The notes below the pieces were generated by a model. It worked only from the letters and a program-made list of their open reading frames with translations, did no database searches and had not been told where the DNA came from. Below are positions 1 to 5,990 of a stretch of 64,000 nucleotides of DNA, piece after piece (the stretch's first letter is position 1; each line of letters opens with the position of its first letter). The DNA comes from Seongchinamella sediminis. Its GTDB lineage: Bacteria; Pseudomonadota; Gammaproteobacteria; Pseudomonadales; Halieaceae. Location: assembly GCF_003457605.1 (NCBI RefSeq), contig NZ_QRAN01000018.1, positions 1 through 64,000 of the forward strand, given 5' to 3'. The position numbers were made by a program, and so were the translations under genes.

Positions 1-15
1 GTATTATGATGTGCC

Positions 16-93
16 AAGGCTTGAATCTCCCGAGTTTTACAGTGTTTGTTCGCACTTCCATTGTACCAACTTGTTGAGATTCAAGCCTTTTTT
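16..93 (+). terminator. 14-bp perfect inverted repeat followed by a T-run
   Basis: AAGGCTTGAATCTC at 16-29 is the exact reverse complement of 76-89, and six T residues follow (88-93). The 46-nt loop is long for an ordinary terminator. It could end an upstream gene outside the window, form a small structured RNA, or be a replication-related hairpin of the element. Confidence 0.45.
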
Positions 94-115
94 ATGTCTG
101 ATTTATGGGACAGCA

Positions 116-514
116 GTGACCTCAACCTTCGAAGTAAAAGGTAAGTTTCTGGATCAATTGGAGAAGGTCTTTTGGAAGGAAGAAATTTTCGATGGTATCG
201 ATCAACTTGAAGTGCTGATCAACTTTAGTGAAAAGATTGGATACAAGAGGTTCACTCGTTCAGGAAAAGTAACATGGATTGTAGAAAAAAACCGACCTGA
301 TCTTCTGGACCGTCTGAAGAAGGAGCTGGTGACTCGTGAGAAAGAATCAGAATACACGACTGTCTCAACGGTCGAGAAACTAGACGAATATTTTCCCTCG
401 GAAATGGAGGTGACATATCCGTTTCGGGAGTATCAATTCTACAAGTGGGACAATTATCAACAGTCGACAATGATTCATCTTGTAGATGACGTCGTGAGAT
501 TTTCGGTTACATGA
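116..514 (+). CDS. Hypothetical protein of the low-GC element
   Basis: I do not recognise this protein. The frame is open from position 11, but its first part runs through the inverted repeat at 16-93, so I take GTG at 116, with GGGA at 107-110 as a weak ribosome site. The product is about 132 residues, charged, rich in Lys, Glu and aromatic residues, with no signal peptide or membrane segment. It converges on the minus-strand gene ending at 532. A 7-bp hairpin lies over its stop codon (arms 494-500 and 514-520). Low-GC codon use matches its neighbours. Confidence 0.45.
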   Translation: MTSTFEVKGKFLDQLEKVFWKEEIFDGIDQLEVLINFSEKIGYKRFTRSGKVTWIVEKNRPDLLDRLKKELVTREKESEYTTVSTVEKLDEYFPSEMEVTYPFREYQFYKWDNYQQSTMIHLVDDVVRFSVT

Positions 515-520
515 TCTCAC
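494..520. terminator. Short hairpin between convergent genes
   Basis: GTGAGAT at 494-500 pairs with ATCTCAC at 514-520 around a 13-nt loop, at the meeting point of two convergent genes. There is no clear T-run, so termination is only suggested by position. Confidence 0.3.
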
Positions 521-531
521 AGACAATACAT

Positions 532-1245
532 TTATCTTAGATGATGCTTTCCGGGAAATTGACCGAGAGAAACTGAACGGGAGACTTGTTGACCCTTCTT
601 GATGTACCGACGAACAGACCGAATTTGTGAGTCGGTATATTCCATTTTACCTTTCTTATTCAACTCAGGTGGAACAGAAAGTTGATAAGGGACCCACTTA
701 CTCTTGGGTCTTGAAGAAAGTCGTTCAACAACTTCCTTACAGAACTCAGAATTTACTGGTGGCCTACCTTTGTTAACCCAGATCTGATAAATCAGGAAGA
801 TTTCATATTCTGTCTTCCCCCGAATCTCTACACCGGGTGTGAAGTCGTATTTGTTCTGAAGGGACTTAGACGGTGATTTCACTTTTCGTGGATCGACTCC
901 CAGTTCCACCAACCGTTGTTTTTGACGACCTTCTATTAACTCCTTAATGGTCTTAATCGACTGTGTGATCGGTTGGTTGATAGGTATTGAAACATTCACG
1001 ACGTTTGGGTTCTTAGATACACGAGAAATTTCCTCAACTCTCGTGTCACCGAACAAGTACGAATGTGTTTTCCACCAGTCATCGAACTTGGTTTGACGGA
1101 CAACTCCCCAGGGACGATAGAAGTCCTCAGATCTCCTCAGATTGTCCTGTAACTCTGGATCGTCCAAACAAAGCTTGTAGTACTCAAACCACAATCGAAT
1201 GTGTTGACGTCGAGATTTGACCTTTATCTGAGGAGATTTGGACAT
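532..1245 (-). CDS. Hypothetical protein, 237 aa, low-GC element
   Basis: I do not recognise a family with certainty. The protein is basic and tryptophan/tyrosine-rich, with no signal peptide or membrane segment. The N-terminal third contains WWKTHSYLFGDTRV, the middle is polar and basic, and the C-terminal 40 residues are strongly basic (RSVRRYIKKGQQVSR), which would suit nucleic-acid binding. The gene is divergent from the HUH protein gene at 1306, sharing an AT-rich 60-bp gap likely to hold both promoters. A replication-accessory or regulatory role is only a guess from position and charge. Confidence 0.55.
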   Translation of the reverse strand: MSKSPQIKVKSRRQHIRLWFEYYKLCLDDPELQDNLRRSEDFYRPWGVVRQTKFDDWWKTHSYLFGDTRVEEISRVSKNPNVVNVSIPINQPITQSIKTIKELIEGRQKQRLVELGVDPRKVKSPSKSLQNKYDFTPGVEIRGKTEYEIFLIYQIWVNKGRPPVNSEFCKEVVERLSSRPKSKWVPYQLSVPPELNKKGKMEYTDSQIRSVRRYIKKGQQVSRSVSLGQFPGKHHLR

Positions 1246-1305
1246 GGTTTTTCTCGGTGAAAAGTAAAGATCTTATAAATATCAAATATATAAGGAGTGA
1301 GTAAC

Positions 1306-1770
1306 GTGAATTATGTCGTATCGGGAGAGTTACGGAAAGAAACTAGAAAGTTTCTACATCTAAGTGATTTAGAAAACTGGTGGGGAGTGACTCTTACTCT
1401 GAAGCAAAGAGTGGAGGGACAAAAGCTAGATGAGATTACGTGTCATCAGAATCTACGACATTTTTTGAATGTGATGAACGGTGAAATATTCGGTAATCGT
1501 TACAGGAGATTCAACACTGGATTGGAAGTCATCTCTTCATTAGAAAACTCGTGTATAGACAGACTTCATTATCACTTGGCAATCAAAAACCCTCTCCCCA
1601 AAAACCCTGACAGATTTGAAAGACTTATTCGAAGTGGTTGGACAAACACTCGGTGGGGATACAACCAAATCGACATCGTTCATCAGATTGATAATGGATG
1701 GATCGATTACATCACAAAAGAAAAATACAGAGATACAATAGATTGGTTAAACACTCATAGGAATTGTTGA
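1306..1770 (+). CDS. HUH-type rolling-circle replication/relaxase-like protein
   Basis: Small (154 aa) protein with the three motifs of HUH single-strand endonucleases in the right order: a beta-strand motif GVTLTLKQ (residues 27-34), the metal-binding HUH motif as HYH (88-90, in RLHYHLAIKNP) and a single catalytic tyrosine with YxxK spacing (Tyr135-Lys138, in WIDYITKEK). Known: such enzymes nick one strand to start rolling-circle replication or transfer of small plasmids, phages and transposons. I chose GTG 1306 because AAGGAG at 1292-1297 lies 8 nt upstream; GTG at 1297 overlaps that site. No helicase domain is present, so it resembles small plasmid or phage Reps. The family name was not established. 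Confidence 0.6.
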   Translation: MNYVVSGELRKETRKFLHLSDLENWWGVTLTLKQRVEGQKLDEITCHQNLRHFLNVMNGEIFGNRYRRFNTGLEVISSLENSCIDRLHYHLAIKNPLPKNPDRFERLIRSGWTNTRWGYNQIDIVHQIDNGWIDYITKEKYRDTIDWLNTHRNC

Positions 1771-1885
1771 ATATAAATTCCGTTCCTCAACCTTCTATTC
1801 AAAAAGGGAGTCAATTGACTTCTTTAATCCGAAGTATTGCCTAATGAAAAGTAAAAGTTCTTTAAAGTCTATTTGGAGTAAAACT

Positions 1886-2176
1886 ATGAACAATATTAGA
1901 GAAAAGAGACTAGAAGTTCTTTCGAGTTACTTGGCTGTTATTTGCAGCCAGAAGAACATAGATATTAGAAATCACCTGAAAGATTTAAGAATTAAGCTCT
2001 TAAAGAATCAACGTATCTCTAGAGGAGAGTTAGAAATCGTTCTTAAGTTTCTAGTAAATGATTCAAAGGATTCTTTGGATACATTACGTGATAAGTACCT
2101 GTGTCTAACACGACCTCAAGTTAACCCTAGAATGACAACCAACACGTTAGAACAGTTCATGTATGGAGGAGATTAG
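1886..2176 (+). CDS. Hypothetical protein, first gene of a coupled three-gene operon
   Basis: Unrecognised, about 96 residues, Lys/Leu/Arg-rich and predicted largely helical. The frame is open from an ATG at 1844, but ATG 1886 has GGAG at 1875-1878, seven bases upstream, so I prefer it. Its stop codon shares one base with the GTG start of the next gene at 2176, where GGAGGA at 2165-2170 is an excellent ribosome site, indicating translational coupling. It follows the HUH protein gene by about 115 bp, so it may be in the same transcript. Confidence 0.5.
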   Translation: MNNIREKRLEVLSSYLAVICSQKNIDIRNHLKDLRIKLLKNQRISRGELEIVLKFLVNDSKDSLDTLRDKYLCLTRPQVNPRMTTNTLEQFMYGGD

Positions 2177-2514
2177 TGGACAATTCAAGAAGACTAATGA
2201 ATTTTAGAGTCCCCTATATCGTGGGTTCGAATTTCTCGAAAGTGTGTCAGTTGAATAACACGAGTATGACGAATCAGATCATTAGATTCATGGAAATCTA
2301 TACATCAGAGATGACAGCAAAAATTTCTGATCAGATTCGTAGAAATGAGGACATCGGTAAAACCCTTTCTAACCACCTAGAATCGAAATTTGATGTCAGT
2401 AGTATGGAGACACTGGTATCTGATCTAGAATCCTCAAATACGTCAATACAAAAGGATAAACACCAGGCTTCGGATGAACCGGAGAATCAAAATGATTGGA
2501 GAAATCATCGATGA
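2176..2514 (+). CDS. Ribbon-helix-helix-like DNA-binding protein
   Basis: 112-residue protein. Residues 8-45 fit the ribbon-helix-helix pattern: a short strand (MNFRVPY), a helix, a turn (NNTSMTNQ) and a second helix (IIRFMEIYTSE). The C-terminal half is polar and acidic. Such proteins act as dimers to repress their own promoter, control plasmid copy number, or serve as relaxosome accessory factors. The start GTG 2176 is supported by GGAGGA five bases upstream. The TGA stop overlaps the next ATG (ATGA at 2511-2514). Assignment rests on pattern only. Confidence 0.45.
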   Translation: MDNSRRLMNFRVPYIVGSNFSKVCQLNNTSMTNQIIRFMEIYTSEMTAKISDQIRRNEDIGKTLSNHLESKFDVSSMETLVSDLESSNTSIQKDKHQASDEPENQNDWRNHR

Positions 2515-2696
2515 TCTCCTCCGTAGTTTCTCCCAAAACGAAAACTGAATTGATTTCACGACTCTCCAAATCTCGAGTTACGAATTTGTTGGTTAAAGAG
2601 GTCTCGAAGTCAGAGGTGACCTCGATTCAAAAAGAGGTGAAGTCGTTTTTGGGTAACGACGAATCGGTAACCATAATAATGGTCAAGACCAAATAG
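2511..2696 (+). CDS. Small hypothetical protein, 61 aa, translationally coupled
   Basis: I do not recognise it. ATG 2511 overlaps the previous stop as ATGA and has GGAG at 2498-2501; an in-frame TTG at 2496 is the alternative. The protein is Ser/Lys/Val-rich, without cysteines or membrane segments. A strong 10-bp hairpin follows the stop (2698-2724). The tight overlaps from 2176 to 2696 suggest the three small proteins are made together in fixed ratios. Confidence 0.4.
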   Translation: MISSVVSPKTKTELISRLSKSRVTNLLVKEVSKSEVTSIQKEVKSFLGNDESVTIIMVKTK

Positions 2697-2697
2697 A

Positions 2698-2724
2698 GTC
2701 CGACGGTGTAAGTGACCGTCGGAC
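2698..2724. terminator. 10-bp perfect hairpin between convergent genes
   Basis: GTCCGACGGT (2698-2707) pairs perfectly with ACCGTCGGAC (2715-2724) around a 7-nt loop, two bases after the plus-strand operon and nine bases beyond the end of the minus-strand gene at 2733. No T-run follows; a bidirectional terminator is likely from position and stem strength. Confidence 0.55.
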
Positions 2725-2732
2725 CTGATAGA

Positions 2733-3104
2733 TCACTCCTTACCGAATTTCTTTCGGATCTCCCGACTACCCTTTGTTAGCACCTGATCAAACTCACCCT
2801 TCATTACGAAAGATTTTACGGATTCAAGACTGTTTTCAACGTCATTGAGAGAACTGCATTGGATCGAGAATTTGCCCTTCCCAAGTTCCAGAACGTGCTT
2901 GCCGTACTTGATAGGAAGAAAGTAATTACCCTCTTCATCGATCCAGAACCATACACGGGTAGTCTTCTCACCCATGCGATACTTCTGAACCAGATCCAAT
3001 TGTCTATTGATCGACTTCAAGAGACGTTCACGACGTAGCACGATTGGATTCTGCTGGTCGGGCTTTTTGACAGGTACAAGGTTTAACGATTGATCAAGCT
3101 TCAT
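2733..3104 (-). CDS. DUF6641-like hypothetical protein
   Basis: 123 residues. The layout matches my memory of the DUF6641 family of small proteobacterial/plasmid proteins: an N-terminal segment NPIVLRRERLLKSINRQL, a central aromatic WFWIDEEGNYFLPIKYG, the conserved LELGKGK, and a C-terminal helical part ending near GEFDQ. Function unknown. The start is supported by GAGGAGGG just upstream on the minus strand. It is divergent from the serine recombinase. No signal peptide, so cytoplasmic. Family assignment is by recall and needs a profile search. Confidence 0.5.
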   Translation of the reverse strand: MKLDQSLNLVPVKKPDQQNPIVLRRERLLKSINRQLDLVQKYRMGEKTTRVWFWIDEEGNYFLPIKYGKHVLELGKGKFSIQCSSLNDVENSLESVKSFVMKGEFDQVLTKGSREIRKKFGKE

Positions 3105-3275
3105 GATGACCCTCCTCAGGTTGTCCCGGGGACCATCAGACGTTATCCAATTGAAGACAACGAGATAGATCGGAATCTAATAGATCATGGTTGATGCAGA
3201 TAACATATTGATTTCTAGCAAGAAATTGTGGGTCCAGAGTTGTCTTGTTCTGCAAATTTATCGAATATAGATGTC

Positions 3276-4952
3276 ATGAAACCCTGTCTTCACATCTATA
3301 CCCGAGTGTCTTCCTCAATTCAGGAGGAAGAGGGGACTTCGTTAGAAAACCAGAAGAACTTGGGTATCAAAAAGTCAGAGGAACTGGGTATCCCTTATAA
3401 GGTTTGGAATGAAGGGGGACAGTCTAGTTTTCATGATGACCTCGAAAACCGACCCGTATTGGTAGAACTGTTAAGTCGTATTGAGAACGACGAAATACAA
3501 GATCTATTTGTATACAACACGGATAGACTGTCTAGGAATCAGAAAACCTGGGGAATGATCCGATTCAAGTTGTTGGATCACGGAGTCACTCTCCATACCG
3601 TGTCTGGACGGATGGAACTCAAGAATCCGATGGATGATTTGATCCTAGGAATAATGAGTGAAATCAGTCAGTACGATAATAAGGTCAGAACGGAGAGATC
3701 CCGACAAGGCAGATTCTTGAAAATTCAGTCCGGTAATTGGAGAGGGGGGCCCCCACCTTTCGGTTATCGGATCAATGACAAGAAGCTAGAGGTCGACGAA
3801 TTCGAAAGTAAGTGGATCAAAAAGATTTTCGAGCTGTACTCGGAGAATGTATCCACAACGAAAATCAGGGAAAAACTGAATACCAATGGAGTACTGACGA
3901 GACGGGGTAACTCCAATTGGTCTATGGGGTCGATTCAAAAAATTCTGAGTAACACCGTTTATATTGGATACTACCTTTATACGGATAAGTCCTTAGGTGA
4001 AACGGTCAGAATATCGACCCCCCCAATAGTTGATCAGATCACCTTTGATAAGGTCCAGAGAGTAAGAGAACTCTCTTTAAAGAGAAAACAACGACAGAAC
4101 CCAACTAAAAGATTCTATCTACTCAGAGACCTTCTCGTTTGTGGTCACTGTGGTAGTCAAATGTCTGGTCGTATCAAAGAATCCAAGAATGAATACCATT
4201 ACTACTGTCCTAAAAAAGAGAGGGATTGGGTAAAGGGTAAGAAGAACCCTAAGAAGTGTAGTAGAGGTCATGGATGTTCCATGATCCGATCCATGAATAT
4301 CCCAAAAACCGATGACCTTATATGGGGTACCGTGATGGAGACCGTGAGGGATTCGTATCACCTGAAAGAGGAGTTTCGGGACAAGGTCCTACCCGAAATT
4401 ATTGAGAATCGGAAAGAGGGATCGAAGACTACCAAGAAGTTGAAGGACCGAATCAAAAGGTATCAGAAAGAACTTTCCGAGATTGAGTCGACAATTTCCA
4501 AGTTTGAAACCGATGTTCTCCTAAAACGACACTCTGGAAATCCGAATCTAATCAGAAAGAATCTCAAAGAAGAACAGACAAAGATCGAAGAAAAACTGGA
4601 CCAGTCAAAACAGGAGTTCCAGTTCTTCCAGGTTGAAAACTCTTGGGTGGATTGGTTATCCCTCTTCAAAACCGATGTCGAGAGTAAGTCCAATCTCAGT
4701 GACCAAGAGAAACGGGACTACTTACTCAAAATCTTGGATCATATTGAGGTGTTCTGGGATCAGGATGAAAAGTATCATCAACTGAAACTTTCATTCCGAG
4801 TCCCCATAGTGAATGACAAGATCGACTACCTGAATCCTGAGAGGAGATCAGAGGGTTGGTCCATCCAGGATGGTGTGGATTTTCTGATGGTCGACGGACA
4901 TTTGAACAAGGGTCCTGGTCGACCAAAAAAAAACATTGGTGAATCGGTATGA
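3276..4952 (+). CDS. Large serine recombinase (integrase/resolvase family)
   Basis: 558 residues from ATG 3276; a GTG at 3228 is possible, but the conserved resolvase start favours 3276. Domains in order: catalytic domain (about 1-150) with YTRVSS placing the nucleophile at Ser12 and the active-site arginine motif DRLSR; recombinase domain (about 165-270) starting at GGPPPFGYR; zinc-ribbon region with CGHC, a later YYC and a CSRGHGC; then a long charged coiled coil (about 385-480), typical of large serine recombinases, and a basic end GPGRPKKN. It catalyses site-specific strand exchange through 2-bp staggered cuts. Being the last gene before the GC shift, it probably integrated this element. 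All expected catalytic residues are present, so it may be active. Confidence 0.92.
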   Translation: MKPCLHIYTRVSSSIQEEEGTSLENQKNLGIKKSEELGIPYKVWNEGGQSSFHDDLENRPVLVELLSRIENDEIQDLFVYNTDRLSRNQKTWGMIRFKLLDHGVTLHTVSGRMELKNPMDDLILGIMSEISQYDNKVRTERSRQGRFLKIQSGNWRGGPPPFGYRINDKKLEVDEFESKWIKKIFELYSENVSTTKIREKLNTNGVLTRRGNSNWSMGSIQKILSNTVYIGYYLYTDKSLGETVRISTPPIVDQITFDKVQRVRELSLKRKQRQNPTKRFYLLRDLLVCGHCGSQMSGRIKESKNEYHYYCPKKERDWVKGKKNPKKCSRGHGCSMIRSMNIPKTDDLIWGTVMETVRDSYHLKEEFRDKVLPEIIENRKEGSKTTKKLKDRIKRYQKELSEIESTISKFETDVLLKRHSGNPNLIRKNLKEEQTKIEEKLDQSKQEFQFFQVENSWVDWLSLFKTDVESKSNLSDQEKRDYLLKILDHIEVFWDQDEKYHQLKLSFRVPIVNDKIDYLNPERRSEGWSIQDGVDFLMVDGHLNKGPGRPKKNIGESV

Positions 4953-5107
4953 TGGAATCTCAGAAAACCCCCAAACCATATTATTCGGTTACGGTGGAAT
5001 AACAAACTACCCAAAGGGTCCGGCAGGCGTCATAATCATTGGACTGGTGGGTCCGGAACCAGTGGCGTTTCTGGATCTGGTTGGAATAAGCCCGGTGGGA
5101 CTAAATT
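4953..5107. other. Element-chromosome junction with probable attachment site
   Basis: This 155-bp gap separates the recombinase from a GC-rich host gene, and base composition changes across it. The recombinase frame stays open for 52 codons after its TGA, encoding a basic stretch and then a Gly/Ser-rich tail (from 5040, GGSGTSGVSGSGWNKPGG), stopping at 5109. A 17-codon ORF (4949-5002) overlaps the recombinase stop as ATGA. Large serine recombinase sites lie right beside their gene, so attL/attR is expected here. The exact core cannot be defined without the other end. Confidence 0.45.
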
Positions 5108-5923
5108 ATGAACCTTCGCTTTCCCCTGTTTTCACTACTCCTGATCTCCATCTCGAGCGTTGCAGCCGAAGATTCCGCTACTTTCCATGTCAGGGACATG
5201 ATCGGCGTGGGCGCGGCCTACCAGACCGTGGACGCTGACCTGCGCGCGTCGGTGGGCAAGCTGCCGGAGGTGAAGGTCGACCTGGATGACCTGGGCATCA
5301 AGGACGATGATGCGAGCTGGGCACTGGAGGGACGCTGGCGGTTCAAACCCAGGTGGATGTTGGTCGGCCTGGCCTACCAGTTTGACCAGAGCGGGCGTCG
5401 CGCTGTTGAAAAAGATTTCAACTTCGATGGCAAGGAGTTCCAGGCAGGTGCTTCCGTTGATACCAAACTCAGCATCGACACCTATATCCTGGACATCATG
5501 TATTCGGCCTACAGCACCAGCAACGCCGAGTTTCTGCTGGGGGGAGGCATTCATGCCATCGACCTGGAAACCTCCATCACCGGGCGCGCGTTTGTGGGCA
5601 ATATCGAACGCGAGGCCAGCACAGGCTCCAGTGAACTGCTGGCACCCCTGCCCAATCTTCGGGCCCAGGCCTATTACAAGCTGAATGACCACTGGGGGCT
5701 GGCACTCTACGCGGGTTGGCTCAGCGCCAACTATGGCGACTATGATGGCGGCTTCACCTATATCCATCCTCGCCTGGCCTTCGGCATTGGCGACACCTGG
5801 GCGCTGACGCTGGGTTACCAGTACGTCAAACTCGACCTCACCCAGGAGAAGTCGTCCAACCGCGAGAATGAATACGATATCGATTTCAGAGGGCCCACAC
5901 TGTTCCTGAATTACCGCTTCTAA
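5108..5923 (+). CDS. Outer-membrane beta-barrel protein
   Basis: 271 residues with a clear signal peptide (about 1-20, cut after SSVAA). The mature part alternates polar and hydrophobic residues in strand-sized segments and ends in NYRF, the terminal aromatic used by the BAM machinery. The layout resembles OmpW/OprF-barrel-like proteins, but no family is firmly recognised. It is the first gene right of the mobile element, with only 155 bp upstream, so integration has probably changed its promoter. The TonB-dependent receptor follows 67 bp downstream on the same strand and could share its transcript. GC content is normal for the chromosome. Confidence 0.75.
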   Translation: MNLRFPLFSLLLISISSVAAEDSATFHVRDMIGVGAAYQTVDADLRASVGKLPEVKVDLDDLGIKDDDASWALEGRWRFKPRWMLVGLAYQFDQSGRRAVEKDFNFDGKEFQAGASVDTKLSIDTYILDIMYSAYSTSNAEFLLGGGIHAIDLETSITGRAFVGNIEREASTGSSELLAPLPNLRAQAYYKLNDHWGLALYAGWLSANYGDYDGGFTYIHPRLAFGIGDTWALTLGYQYVKLDLTQEKSSNRENEYDIDFRGPTLFLNYRF

Positions 5924-5990
5924 CTGAGGCTGATCCGAGCGGCATTAACGTCTCTGCAATCCTGCAACCATTCCTTCTGGACCTGATTTT

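Larger units (their letters stand above)
1..5000. mobile_element. Low-GC integrated element (right part), with HUH protein and serine recombinase
   Basis: Seen: hand counts of sample lines give about 40 percent GC here against about 65 percent in the chromosome to the right. Codon use differs too (AGA, TCG, TTG and GGA are frequent). All genes are small or unrecognised except an HUH/YxxK protein, a ribbon-helix-helix-like protein, a DUF6641-like protein and a large serine recombinase at the right edge. Known: large serine recombinases usually sit next to the attachment site of the element they move. Inference: an integrative element, phage or plasmid enters the window from the left and ends between 4953 and 5107. 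The left end is outside the window, so size and type are unknown. An assembly chimera is the main alternative. Confidence 0.7.

Noticed and set aside
4936-5238. 100-residue ORF spanning the element-chromosome junction
   Set aside because: It overlaps both the recombinase end and the signal-peptide start of the barrel protein in another frame, and its sequence changes character at the junction; no ribosome site.
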